From Bacillus thuringiensis (GTDB taxonomy: Bacteria; Bacillota; Bacilli; Bacillales; Bacillaceae_G): DNA of 64,000 nucleotides. The notes below the pieces were generated by a model that saw only the letters and a program-made list of their open reading frames with translations, was not told the origin of the DNA and searched no databases. Position 1 is the first letter of the stretch. Each line of letters opens with the position of its first letter. Shown here piece after piece: positions 7,559 to 15,890 of the stretch. The translations under genes were made by a program, and so were the position numbers. The stretch is taken from NCBI RefSeq assembly GCF_022095615.2, contig NZ_CP155559.1, positions 1,051,501-1,115,500 on the forward strand, in the 5' to 3' direction.

Positions 7559-10165
7559 ATGATGAAATGGAATCAGTTACTTCGTAAAGAGTTTACTGAA
7601 ATTATAAAAAGTAAAAAAATATTAATTCCAATTATCGCGGTTTTATTCGTACCAATTTTATATGCAGGTATGTTTTTATGGGCCTTTTGGGATCCGTATA
7701 AACAGTTAGATGATTTACCCGTTGCGGTAGTCAATTTAGATAAAGGTGCAGTATTTGATGGGAAACCAATTGAGGTCGGAAAAGGGCTCGTTGACAACTT
7801 AAAAGATAATACAAGTTTTAAATGGGAATTTGTAAGTGAAAAAGAAGCGAAAAAAGGAATGGAAGGTAGAAAGTATTACATGTTAGTACGCATTCCAGAT
7901 GACTTCTCAAGTAACGCTACAACGTTATTAAAAGATGATCCAAAACCATTAAACTTAGAATACATTCCAAACGAAAGCTTGAACTTCTTATCTTCACAAA
8001 TTGGCGGAACAGCCATTGAAAAAATTAAAGGTGAAGTATCAAGTACGTTAACGAAAACATATGCAGAGAAAATGTTTGATTCCATTCAAGACGTCTCAAA
8101 AGGATTAGCAGATGGGGCGGAAGGAGCAAATAAACTCCACGACGGATCAAGTGAGCTGCATGATGGTTCAAGTAAAGTGACGGACGGCCTTCATACACTT
8201 CAAGGGAAGTCTGGAGAGATGAAGGATGGAGTTGGGAAATTGGCAGATGGATCTAATAAATTAGTAGATGGGTCAGGGAAAGTGACAGTAGGTTTAAATA
8301 CGCTAAATAACAAAACCGGTGAAATGCAGGTAGGTATCGGGAAATTAGTAGATGGGTCAGGCAAAGTAACAGACGGTTTAAATACGTTAAATAGTAAAGC
8401 GGGTGAATTGCGTGATGGATCTGAGAAAGTGACCGGTGGCTTGAACCAATTAGTAAGTAAATCCGGGGAATTAAAAACAGGAACAACTGACCTATCAAAT
8501 GGTATGGGAAAACTTGTTGAAGGGAAAAGTCAATTAGAGAAAGGTTCTCAAGCGATTCAAAAGGGATTGCAAGATTTAAATAGTAACGTACAAAATTCAG
8601 CTGCAGGCTTAGAGGAAATGCAGTCGAAAGTTCCTTCTATATTGAATACAGTAAATGAGAAAGTAGATAGAGCTGGGGCGAATGTAAATCAGTTAAATGA
8701 ACTTACGCAATCAACAGCAGGAGATGCAAAAAATGCAGCACAAGAGGTAGCGAATTTACAAAAGCAAATTGAAAGTTTACCAAAAGAATATCAAGAGCAG
8801 TTACAACCATTCATAACAAGTGCTGTAAAAAGTACAGCGACAGTTCAGCAAAAAGCTGCCGGAGTAGCAGGTGGAACAAATAAATTAAATGAAGAAGTAA
8901 AACAAGTAAAAGGCGAAATACATCAAACAACAAATGGATTGCAAAACAAATTACCAAATCCAGCAGGGATAAAAACCCTGGCAGGTGGTATTGAGAAACT
9001 AACGAACGCACAAAATGAATTTGTTAGTAAGTTTCATGGATTTGGTGAGGGATTAGATAATGCAAAAATAGGTGCCGATAAATTAAAAGATGGATCAGTT
9101 CAATTAATTGATGGAGTAACGCAATTACAAAGTGGCTCTGGAAAAGTGACAGCAGGATTAGGTCAATTATCTGTAGGAGTAAATCAATTAGCAGATGGGT
9201 CTGGTCAAGTAACAGGTGGTTTAGGAACATTATCTGCAGGAGCAAACCAAATGGCAGGTGGAGTAAATCAATTAGCAGATGGATCTAATCAAGTAACAAA
9301 TGGCTTAGGTACTCTAAATGGTGATCTAAATAAAATGTCAACAGGCTCAACCCAGCTAATCGACGGCATAAATAAACTAGCAGACGGATCTGGAAAAGTA
9401 ACAGATGGTCTTGTAAAAGTAAACGATGGTTCAGGTGAACTTGCTGAGAAACTTGGCGAAGGGGCTGAGAAAACTGGTGAAGTAAAAGGGACGGATAAAA
9501 CGTATGATATGTTTGCAAGTCCTGTAAAAGTGAAGACAGAGAAAATGGCGGAAGTTCCAAACTACGGAACTGGATTTACACCGTATTTCTTATCACTCGG
9601 GTTATTTGTTGGGGCATTACTATTATCTATCGTATATCCATTACGTGACACAGTTGGTGTTCCGAAATCAGGATTTAGTTGGTTTATTAGTAAGTTCGGC
9701 GTGTTACTATCAGTCGGTATTATTCAAGCGATAGTAGCAGATATCATATTACTATTCGGATTAGGTGTAGAAGTACAAAGCATTCCGTACTTCATACTAT
9801 TTAGCATTGTTACAAGTTTAGCGTTTATCGCATTAATTCAATGTTTAGTAACAGCATTCGGTGATGCAGGGCGTTTCATCGCCATCATCACATTAATTAT
9901 TCAGCTTACAACAAGTGCTGGAACATTCCCACTAGAATTGATTCCGAAGTTTTTACAACCATTCAATGCTTGGTTACCGATGACGTACTCTGTATCAGGA
10001 TTGAAAGCAGTCGTATCAAGTGGAGACTTTAATTTCATGTGGAAAAATGTAGGAATACTCATGATTTTCATCGTGGTATTATCACTTGGAACAATTGCAT
10101 CATTAACTTGGATGCACAAACGACAATTTAGAAATATTGCGGAAAATCAATCGATTGAAGCATAG
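7559..10165 (+). CDS. yhgE: YhgE/Pip-family membrane protein with long repeat stalk
   Basis: 868-residue protein of the YhgE/Pip (phage infection protein) family, which includes B. subtilis YueB, the SPP1 receptor of the type VII secretion locus. One membrane helix lies near residues 20-42, a long extracytoplasmic stalk follows, and a C-terminal ABC-2-like block of about five helices spans roughly 670-850. The stalk (about 180-640) is built of short units such as LADGSGKVTDGL and LHDGSS in two blocks, separated by a coiled-coil-like stretch (about 340-500). RBS is GGGGGAG and the start is one of two adjacent ATGs. Control by the adjacent TetR protein is inferred from the operator copies. The transported or bound substrate is unknown. 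The DNA of the stalk is internally repetitive and gives long spurious antisense frames. Confidence 0.88.
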   Translation: MMKWNQLLRKEFTEIIKSKKILIPIIAVLFVPILYAGMFLWAFWDPYKQLDDLPVAVVNLDKGAVFDGKPIEVGKGLVDNLKDNTSFKWEFVSEKEAKKGMEGRKYYMLVRIPDDFSSNATTLLKDDPKPLNLEYIPNESLNFLSSQIGGTAIEKIKGEVSSTLTKTYAEKMFDSIQDVSKGLADGAEGANKLHDGSSELHDGSSKVTDGLHTLQGKSGEMKDGVGKLADGSNKLVDGSGKVTVGLNTLNNKTGEMQVGIGKLVDGSGKVTDGLNTLNSKAGELRDGSEKVTGGLNQLVSKSGELKTGTTDLSNGMGKLVEGKSQLEKGSQAIQKGLQDLNSNVQNSAAGLEEMQSKVPSILNTVNEKVDRAGANVNQLNELTQSTAGDAKNAAQEVANLQKQIESLPKEYQEQLQPFITSAVKSTATVQQKAAGVAGGTNKLNEEVKQVKGEIHQTTNGLQNKLPNPAGIKTLAGGIEKLTNAQNEFVSKFHGFGEGLDNAKIGADKLKDGSVQLIDGVTQLQSGSGKVTAGLGQLSVGVNQLADGSGQVTGGLGTLSAGANQMAGGVNQLADGSNQVTNGLGTLNGDLNKMSTGSTQLIDGINKLADGSGKVTDGLVKVNDGSGELAEKLGEGAEKTGEVKGTDKTYDMFASPVKVKTEKMAEVPNYGTGFTPYFLSLGLFVGALLLSIVYPLRDTVGVPKSGFSWFISKFGVLLSVGIIQAIVADIILLFGLGVEVQSIPYFILFSIVTSLAFIALIQCLVTAFGDAGRFIAIITLIIQLTTSAGTFPLELIPKFLQPFNAWLPMTYSVSGLKAVVSSGDFNFMWKNVGILMIFIVVLSLGTIASLTWMHKRQFRNIAENQSIEA

Positions 10166-10166
10166 A

Positions 10167-10194
10167 AAAAAGCACCTTTTTGGTGCTTTTTTTA
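10167..10194. terminator. Terminator after yhgE, overlapping the end of the convergent gene
   Basis: AAAAAGCACC-TTTT-GGTGCTTTTT stem and T-run; A/T runs on both sides, so it may serve both strands. Confidence 0.85.
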
Positions 10195-10623
10195 TTGTAA
10201 TCCAGGGTATCTGTTCTGTAGTTCGGATATGAATCTTTCAGGATCTTTCGGTGAGATTTTTACACTTCCTAAAGTTCCTGACGTATAAAAGATTTCATAA
10301 CAATCTTTTGAAGAGAGAATCCGGTATCCAATTAAAATGTTATCTGTTTTCGAGATATTCGTTATATGGCCGTACGGAATCTTACTTCGAAATGGGCCAC
10401 CTTTCACGAACAAGTAATCTTCATAGAATGTATATGTAATAGAAAAGGAGCACCATAATAGGAAGCCAGAAGATATAAAGAAAATAGATAGTAGAATGTA
10501 TGCATCTGTCATAGTAGCTTCATCATCAAATATGAGAGGAAGTATTGTTACAGCACCAGTGGTGAAAATAGCGAAACTGATGATAGATAAGAAGAATGTA
10601 TCCATTTTAGAGTGGAATGTCAT
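10192..10623 (-). CDS. PH-like (bPH) domain membrane protein
   Basis: 143 residues with two N-terminal membrane helices (about 8-30 and 42-65), followed by a beta-rich bacterial PH-like domain (about 68-138: YTFYEDYLFVKGGPFRSK and later VKISPKDPERFISEL). The last segment is typical of bacterial PH domain proteins of the YyaB/bPH_6 type. The start has AAGGAGG at good spacing. The gene ends inside the yhgE terminator. Function is unknown; some relatives give bacteriocin immunity, but nothing here supports that. Confidence 0.75.
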   Translation of the reverse strand: MTFHSKMDTFFLSIISFAIFTTGAVTILPLIFDDEATMTDAYILLSIFFISSGFLLWCSFSITYTFYEDYLFVKGGPFRSKIPYGHITNISKTDNILIGYRILSSKDCYEIFYTSGTLGSVKISPKDPERFISELQNRYPGLQ

Positions 10624-10728
10624 TTGTAGTCCTCCTTTTTCTTGATTTTACCATATTCCATGTGTAGCCTAAATAAAAGAACAGGGATTGCAACAATTTG
10701 AATAGAAGTATATTACATGGGAGCTGAT

Positions 10729-10944
10729 ATGATGAAAGGAAATCTTACTTACTATTTTATCTTGTATCCGCTAATCTTCTTTCTTATTTTCACCCTTTCA
10801 CCTATCTTGTTTCATAAAGAGGAATATACAAGTATAAAAGATACACTAGGGATACTTTTATTCTACTATGTGTTAATTAGTGGATATTACGTTATGGACG
10901 TTATAAGTGAAAGAATGAAGAAGAATAGTAAGGGCAAACAATAA
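10729..10944 (+). CDS. Small two-helix membrane protein, unknown function
   Basis: About 71 residues with two membrane helices (near 8-25 and 40-58) and a basic tail. The frame extends to an ATG at 10717, but GGGAG lies just before the ATG pair at 10729/10732, which I take as the start. It is followed 35 bp later by the DUF2087 gene and may be its operon partner. Confidence 0.6.
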   Translation: MMKGNLTYYFILYPLIFFLIFTLSPILFHKEEYTSIKDTLGILLFYYVLISGYYVMDVISERMKKNSKGKQ

Positions 10945-10979
10945 AAATGTATAATATAAAAACTGATGGGGGCAATAAA

Positions 10980-11282
10980 ATGACTGAAAGTGAAATGAAA
11001 TTCAGGGATACGACGATTCGTAACTTTTTCGATAAAGAAGACCGCCTAAAATCGATTCCAGGTCAAAAGAAGAAAAAGCTAGTATTGTTAGAGCATTTAA
11101 TTAGCAAATTAAACGCTGAAAATCAATATACGGAAAAAGCAATGAATACATTCATAAAACAATATCACGATGACTTTTGTACAATTAGACGGGAGTTTAT
11201 TGTGCATGGGTTTATGGATCGCGAGGATAATATGTACCATATAAATGGGAGAGAAGTTTGGGTGAAGTGGGAGGAGTTATAA
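10980..11282 (+). CDS. DUF2087 domain-containing protein
   Basis: 100 residues matching the DUF2087 pattern: RNFFDKEDRLKSIPGQKKKK, then a helical stretch, then FCTIRREFIVHGFMDREDN. This domain is often fused to ArsR- or ASCH-type regulators; here it stands alone without a helix-turn-helix. The start at 10980 follows GGGGG. It sits between two membrane protein genes, probably in one transcript with them. Confidence 0.8.
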   Translation: MTESEMKFRDTTIRNFFDKEDRLKSIPGQKKKKLVLLEHLISKLNAENQYTEKAMNTFIKQYHDDFCTIRREFIVHGFMDREDNMYHINGREVWVKWEEL

Positions 11283-11306
11283 ATGTAATGAGGAAGGGGA
11301 ATTTTC

Positions 11307-11984
11307 TTGCAAGCTAGTAGTCTTATACATGAAGAGATTTCGGGTAAACCATCAATTTTTGGGATATTCATTTCGCCAACACTACAATTCAAAAGGATGA
11401 AGAATCAACGGAATATACTTTTACCACTCGCTCTTTTAATAGTATTCATTATAATTTCAAGTGCGTTAATGTCTTGGAATACTTTAAACAATCCTGCGTT
11501 TAGTATGTTTCATGATAAAACGGGATTTACTGTACCAAAATACATAACTTTCTTTACCACATTTGGGGTTTCTACAGTCAGTGGAATCGTAGCCTTATTT
11601 TTTGCGCCTATATTCTATAAAAATATTATGATTTTTTTCGGGGTGGATATTACCTATAAAGAAACCTTTCCTATCATTATTTATGCTTCGTTTGTATTAC
11701 GAATAGGGATGATGTTAAATGGATTCATTGCATTGTCTCTAAATGGATATGAGATATCCTATACAAGTTTAGGGGCAATAGCAACGGATAATATGGTTTT
11801 ACATACAATCGCTCAAAGAATAGATATATTTAATATTTGGTATTACATTTTATTAGGTATAGGTTTAAAAACGATTACGAATTTAAATAAAGATAAACTT
11901 ATTCCTCTTATTATTGTACTTTTCGTTTTCACTAGTTTATTAGCGAGTATGGCTGGATTTATGCAGGAAATATCAAAGCCGTAA
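11307..11984 (+). CDS. Yip1-family membrane protein
   Basis: 225 residues with five likely membrane helices after a short cytoplasmic N-terminus (SIFGIFISPTLQFKRMKNQ, the usual entry motif of Yip1 domain proteins). The start is a TTG at 11307 with GAAGGGGA seven bases ahead; no ATG or GTG start fits better. It follows the DUF2087 gene by 24 bp and precedes a terminator, so 10729-11984 is probably one small operon. Role unknown. Confidence 0.75.
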   Translation: MQASSLIHEEISGKPSIFGIFISPTLQFKRMKNQRNILLPLALLIVFIIISSALMSWNTLNNPAFSMFHDKTGFTVPKYITFFTTFGVSTVSGIVALFFAPIFYKNIMIFFGVDITYKETFPIIIYASFVLRIGMMLNGFIALSLNGYEISYTSLGAIATDNMVLHTIAQRIDIFNIWYYILLGIGLKTITNLNKDKLIPLIIVLFVFTSLLASMAGFMQEISKP

Positions 11985-12007
11985 AAATATATGAGAAGCA
12001 GAACTAT

Positions 12008-12050
12008 AAAGGGGGGATTGGATATAGACCAATCCCCTTTTATAATTTTT
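12008..12050. terminator. Terminator between the Yip1 and DinB genes
   Basis: AAGGGGGGATTGG and CCAATCCCCTTTT stem with Ts; the two genes converge on it. Confidence 0.8.
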
Positions 12051-12553
12051 TACACTAAAACTTTTGTCTCCAATCTTTCTTTCTGACGAAGATGATGTGC
12101 AAAATGCATAGAAATAAGTTGAAACCATTCTGCTGCATGTAAGTAACCAAACCCAGGATGTTCTACTTTACAATCACCTGGAATAGAAGAAAGTGTTGGC
12201 TCAATGTCTTTAACAACTGTAATTAATTCCACAATACGCTTTTGTATTTCTTCTTTATTAGAGGGATTTTTAGGTGTATATCCAGGATGATTTGGTACTT
12301 TGATTTGTATATCCAGGAAAGCACCAAGCTTATATACTTTTTCCCCCATATCCGTTTTTTTGTTAGTTGCAGAAGGCACTACAGTTCTACATTTCGCGAT
12401 TGCATCTAACTGCATATATGTCGAGGCAATTAAATGATTATACATTTGACCGAGAGACCATTCCTCACTAGAAGGCTTCATCTTAAATTGCTCTATTGAG
12501 TACTTTTCTAATTCCTCCATGTAATACGTTGCTAACTCCTCAAATTTCTTCAT
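12050..12553 (-). CDS. DinB-family protein
   Basis: 167-residue four-helix-bundle protein of the DinB/YfiT superfamily. The likely metal-binding histidines are in YNHLIAS near residue 40 and MHFAHHLRQ near 155. Members are metal-dependent and several are thiol transferases, but the substrate here is unknown. Start ATG with AAGGAG. It lies 92 bp downstream of a WYL-type regulator on the same strand, with a palindrome over its promoter region, so regulation by that protein is likely. Confidence 0.85.
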   Translation of the reverse strand: MKKFEELATYYMEELEKYSIEQFKMKPSSEEWSLGQMYNHLIASTYMQLDAIAKCRTVVPSATNKKTDMGEKVYKLGAFLDIQIKVPNHPGYTPKNPSNKEEIQKRIVELITVVKDIEPTLSSIPGDCKVEHPGFGYLHAAEWFQLISMHFAHHLRQKERLETKVLV

Positions 12554-12611
12554 ATTGTTAACTCCTTTTTATGAAAATGTATTTGTTAATACCTACTATA
12601 AAGGAGGGATG

Positions 12612-12629
12612 CTGACAACATTATGTCAG
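12612..12629. promoter_or_regulatory. Candidate WYL-regulator operator at the DinB promoter
   Basis: Near-perfect 18-bp palindrome CTGACAACATTATGTCAG. On the minus strand a TATAGT -10 lies at 12600-12595, so the palindrome covers the -35 position. The adjacent YafY-type gene is the obvious candidate regulator; this is inference. Confidence 0.5.
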
Positions 12630-12645
12630 TAGTGAAATGAAAAAA

Positions 12646-13587
12646 TTAAAGATGTAACATTTTTTTTGCTTCATCACGGATTTTCTCAGAAAGAATTTGT
12701 GGCTCAAGTACTTGCACTTGGCTTCCCCAGCTCAATACCCATTGAAATACTTCGTCTATGTTTCTTGATTTCAAAAAGACGTGAAAACCGTTATCTCTAT
12801 GTTCATATGAATCTATAAAAAAATATCGTGATTCAATAATTTTATGTGCAATATGAGATAGAAACAATAAATGGATTGTAACAGTACGATTGCTTTCAGG
12901 CTTGTAGTTTTGTAAAGAAAAGTCTTTCGGTTTCGTAAAGAATTCTTGCTCTTGTTGTAATTTCTCCATACGATCTAAACGAAAATTACGTATTTGTTTT
13001 CGAAGTAAACAATGGGCAACGATGTACCAAATTCCTGAAATATTGACTAAACCGTAAGGCTGAACGATTCGCTTTATTTTTGTAGTTTCTCTCGGTTTAC
13101 GATAAGAAAAAGAGATAGCTTGTTCTTTTTGAATAGATTCTTGCAATAGGAGAAGTTGATTTTCTAGTTTTTCTTGTTCAGATTGCTGATGCGAAAATAT
13201 GGGAGAAAGGAAACGAAAAGTTCCTCGTAATTCCCGGGCTTTCTTTTGTTGATCAGCAGGGAGGACAACCTCAAGTTTCTCTTTTGCTGATTGCGCATGT
13301 AAAGAAAAAGAGGAAGTGAAAGTTTTCTCGATATAATCACCGCCTAGTAAAAGAGTCACAGCCTCTTCAGGCGTAAGTTGAATGGGGGGCAAGAAATAAC
13401 CATCCATTAATGAATAACCGTGACCAGGCATTGAATAAATAGGAACACCCGATTCGTTAAGTGCATCCATATCTCGATAAATAGTCCTTATACTTGTTTC
13501 GAATTTTTCAGCTAAGCTTTTTGCTGTTACAGTTTGTCTTCTTTGTAATTCAATTAATATAGCTAATAAACGATCTGTCCGATTCAT
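12646..13587 (-). CDS. YafY-family transcriptional regulator (HTH + WYL domain)
   Basis: 313 residues. An N-terminal HTH_11/DeoR-type winged helix is seen at about 3-60 (LIELQRRQTVTAKSLAEKF, then TIYRDMDALNESGVPI) and a WYL ligand-sensing domain at about 140-210 (ISFSYRKPRE, then GLVNISGIWYIVAHC), followed by a C-terminal WCX extension. ATG start with GAAGGTGAT. Regulators of this type often control a neighbouring enzyme gene; here the DinB gene downstream is the likely target. Its own promoter shares the TATAGTAGG -10 context with the DinB promoter. Confidence 0.88.
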   Translation of the reverse strand: MNRTDRLLAILIELQRRQTVTAKSLAEKFETSIRTIYRDMDALNESGVPIYSMPGHGYSLMDGYFLPPIQLTPEEAVTLLLGGDYIEKTFTSSFSLHAQSAKEKLEVVLPADQQKKARELRGTFRFLSPIFSHQQSEQEKLENQLLLLQESIQKEQAISFSYRKPRETTKIKRIVQPYGLVNISGIWYIVAHCLLRKQIRNFRLDRMEKLQQEQEFFTKPKDFSLQNYKPESNRTVTIHLLFLSHIAHKIIESRYFFIDSYEHRDNGFHVFLKSRNIDEVFQWVLSWGSQVQVLEPQILSEKIRDEAKKMLHL

Positions 13588-13752
13588 GAAATATCACCTT
13601 CAAATTTTTATAAATATGCCTACTATAAACTTCTAAAAGCAGTATGTTTTCCCCTCCCATTAACAGACTTTTCCCTATGTATAATATTAATATAGTAAAA
13701 TCATAACAACCCATATTGCAGTTTCCAATAATATACTATATAATCAATTTAA

Positions 13753-13764
13753 GAAAACGTTTTC
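13753..13764. promoter_or_regulatory. LacI/CcpA-type operator before the LacI regulator
   Basis: Perfect palindrome GAAAACGTTTTC, 20 bp upstream of the GTG start. On the minus strand its extended form fits the cre consensus WTGNAANCGNWNNCW. It may mediate autoregulation or CcpA control. Confidence 0.6.
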
Positions 13765-13784
13765 ATGCAAAGGGGGAAAATTTC

Positions 13785-14801
13785 GTGTCGACTATAGAGG
13801 ACGTGGCGAAATTAGCGGGGTTATCAAGGACAACGGTTTCTAGGGTGATCAATAATCATCCATATGTTTCAGATGAGAAGAAGAAAAGGGTTCAATTAGC
13901 AATGAAGCATTTAGGCTTCGTTCCTAATTCTGCGGCGAGAAGGCTTCGTAAACAAAAAACAGAAACAATTGCGGTGCTAGTTCCAAGGATTACAAATCCT
14001 TTCTTCAGTAGATTTATTGAAGCAATCGAGATTGCTGCTTCTGAACATAAATATAAACTGATTATTTGTCAAACAAGATATTTACCGGAAAAAGAGATGG
14101 AGTATTTACAATTATTATCTACGAAGCAAGTAGATGGGATTATTCTATGTTCACTAGAAAATCCGTGGGAAGAAGTAGAGCCATACTTACAGCACGGTCC
14201 AATCGTGTTATGTAATGAATATATTGAGGAAGCAAATGTTCCAACAGTGAAGTTCGACCATGCGCAAGGAGCATACATAGCTGCTAAGCATGTGTTAGAA
14301 CAAGGATATCGTAATCTTATTTTTTGTCGTGGTAACGAAACCAAAGTGGTTAGCCAACAGCGAAAAATGGGCTTTTTACGTGCCATAACGGAGAAGAGCC
14401 GCCAAGTAGAAGCGATCGATTTTCTTGAAAACGCTTTCTCCTGGGACGATGGAAAGAGAATATTCCATGAAGTATTAAAGGACAAAAAAAATCCTACCGC
14501 GATTTTGGCAGGAGGCGATGAGGTAGCAGCTGGAATCATTTCAGAGGCAAAACGCCATGACTGGAGCATTCCAGATGATCTCGCTGTTATCGGTTTTGAT
14601 AATCAAATATTATCACAGATTACAGAGCCAGGTATTACGACAATTGAACAGCCAATCGATGAGATGGCCCGAAAAGTTGTCGACCTGATGATGGATAAAA
14701 TCCATACGAAAAATTATCGACAAAAAGAATTGTATGAGTTTGAACTGGAGCTCTTGGTGAAAGGTTCAACGATGAAGAAGGATACGATGTTATTAGCCTA
14801 G
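13785..14801 (+). CDS. LacI-family transcriptional regulator, CcpB-like
   Basis: 338 residues: an N-terminal LacI helix-turn-helix (STIEDVAKLAGLSRTTVSRV and the hinge ending NSAARRLRKQ) and a periplasmic-binding-like effector domain (about 60-330). The NNHPYVSDEKKKRV stretch and overall length resemble B. subtilis CcpB more than sugar-specific members. The GTG at 13785 is taken as start because GGGGG lies eight bases ahead and the HTH starts two codons later; the frame from 13716 adds a non-homologous leader and would include the operator. No sugar operon is adjacent, so the regulon is unknown. Confidence 0.85.
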   Translation: MSTIEDVAKLAGLSRTTVSRVINNHPYVSDEKKKRVQLAMKHLGFVPNSAARRLRKQKTETIAVLVPRITNPFFSRFIEAIEIAASEHKYKLIICQTRYLPEKEMEYLQLLSTKQVDGIILCSLENPWEEVEPYLQHGPIVLCNEYIEEANVPTVKFDHAQGAYIAAKHVLEQGYRNLIFCRGNETKVVSQQRKMGFLRAITEKSRQVEAIDFLENAFSWDDGKRIFHEVLKDKKNPTAILAGGDEVAAGIISEAKRHDWSIPDDLAVIGFDNQILSQITEPGITTIEQPIDEMARKVVDLMMDKIHTKNYRQKELYEFELELLVKGSTMKKDTMLLA

Positions 14802-14826
14802 TAGACTATGTCTGCTAGGTTTTTTT
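14797..14826 (+). terminator. Terminator of the LacI regulator gene
   Basis: CCTAGTAGAC-TAT-GTCTGCTAGG then seven Ts; it includes the stop codon. Confidence 0.88.
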
Positions 14827-14840
14827 CTGTTCATAAACTA

Positions 14841-14969
14841 CTATTCTTCGTGAACGCAGTCATCACATTTGTTATGGTATGCTTCATGCTGCTCATCAAT
14901 TTCTTTCCCACAGTGCGCACAAGTTTTCGTCGGTAAATTTCTGAAAAACTCCATTGGTTGATCGATCAT
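14841..14969 (-). CDS. yhfH: YhfH-family small zinc-ribbon protein
   Basis: 42-residue protein: MIDQPMEFFRNLPTK followed by CAHCGKEI and, 15 residues on, CDDC, giving a two-CxxC zinc-ribbon knuckle. It fits B. subtilis YhfH in size, motif and position before the yhfI-like hydrolase. The frame is open to 15032, but GGAGGG lies six bases before the ATG at 14969. Function unknown. Confidence 0.82.
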   Translation of the reverse strand: MIDQPMEFFRNLPTKTCAHCGKEIDEQHEAYHNKCDDCVHEE

Positions 14970-15149
14970 GTCAATCCCTCCATTTCCATTTCTTACTATC
15001 ATTGTATTAGTACAAAAAATAAAAGTCAACAACTGTTTTATAACAAAGTTGAAAAATAATGAAAAAGTTTAGGAAATGGATTATAGTTAACAATGTAGAA
15101 TGTAAGTGAAACATGCATTGCTACTCGGTTTTAGAAAGGATGGATACAT

Positions 15150-15884
15150 ATGAAAATGACTGTTGTCGGCTTTTGGGGCGGCTTTCCAGAAGCGGGAGAA
15201 GCAACGTCGGGGTATTTGTTTGAACACGATGGTTTTCGTTTACTTGTAGACTGTGGTAGTGGTGTACTAGCACAGCTTCAAAAATATATAACACCGTCTG
15301 ATATAGATGCAGTTGTACTTTCGCATTATCATCACGATCATGTTGCAGACATTGGGGTATTGCAATATGCGAGATTAATTACGAGTGCGACAACAAGGCA
15401 ACTACCGGAACTACCAATATACGGTCATACGTTTGACGAGAATGGATTCAACTCTTTAACGCATGAACCGCATACGAAAGGAATCGCGTACAATCCAGAA
15501 GAAACACTTCAAATTGGACCGTTTTCAATTTCATTCTTAAAAACTGTTCATCCTGTTACATGTTTTGCAATGCGCATTACAGCTGGTAGTGACGCTGTAG
15601 TATATAGCGCTGATTCCAGTTATATTCCTGAATTTATTCCGTTCACGAAAGATGCTGATCTTTTCATTTGTGAGTGTAATATGTATGCACATCAAGAAGC
15701 TGCAAAAGCAGGGCATATGAATAGTACAGAAGTAGCAAGTATTGCGAAAGATGCGAATGTAAAAGAACTTTTATTAACGCATTTACCGCATACAGGTAAC
15801 CCATCTGATTTAGTAACAGAAGCAAAACAAATTTTCAGTGGCCATATTACGTTAGCGCATAGTGGCTACGTATGGAACTCATGA
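15150..15884 (+). CDS. MBL-fold metal-dependent hydrolase (YhfI-like)
   Basis: 244 residues of the metallo-beta-lactamase fold. The HxHxDH metal motif is present as SHYHHDHVAD (about residue 62); further ligands fall in VHPVTCF, YSADSSY and LLTHLPH. The family resembles RNase Z-like and phosphodiesterase hydrolases, but the substrate is unknown. It is equivalent in position to B. subtilis yhfI and lies 6 bp before lplJ, so the two are likely co-transcribed. Confidence 0.87.
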   Translation: MKMTVVGFWGGFPEAGEATSGYLFEHDGFRLLVDCGSGVLAQLQKYITPSDIDAVVLSHYHHDHVADIGVLQYARLITSATTRQLPELPIYGHTFDENGFNSLTHEPHTKGIAYNPEETLQIGPFSISFLKTVHPVTCFAMRITAGSDAVVYSADSSYIPEFIPFTKDADLFICECNMYAHQEAAKAGHMNSTEVASIAKDANVKELLLTHLPHTGNPSDLVTEAKQIFSGHITLAHSGYVWNS

Positions 15885-15890
15885 GGTGAT

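Noticed and set aside
8253..9560. Several antisense frames opposite yhgE, all leucine/histidine-rich
   Set aside because: They arise from the internally repetitive stalk coding sequence and have no RBS.
14069..14569. 166-codon antisense frame inside the LacI gene
   Set aside because: Fully inside a well-supported gene; cysteine/serine-rich composition typical of an antisense shadow.
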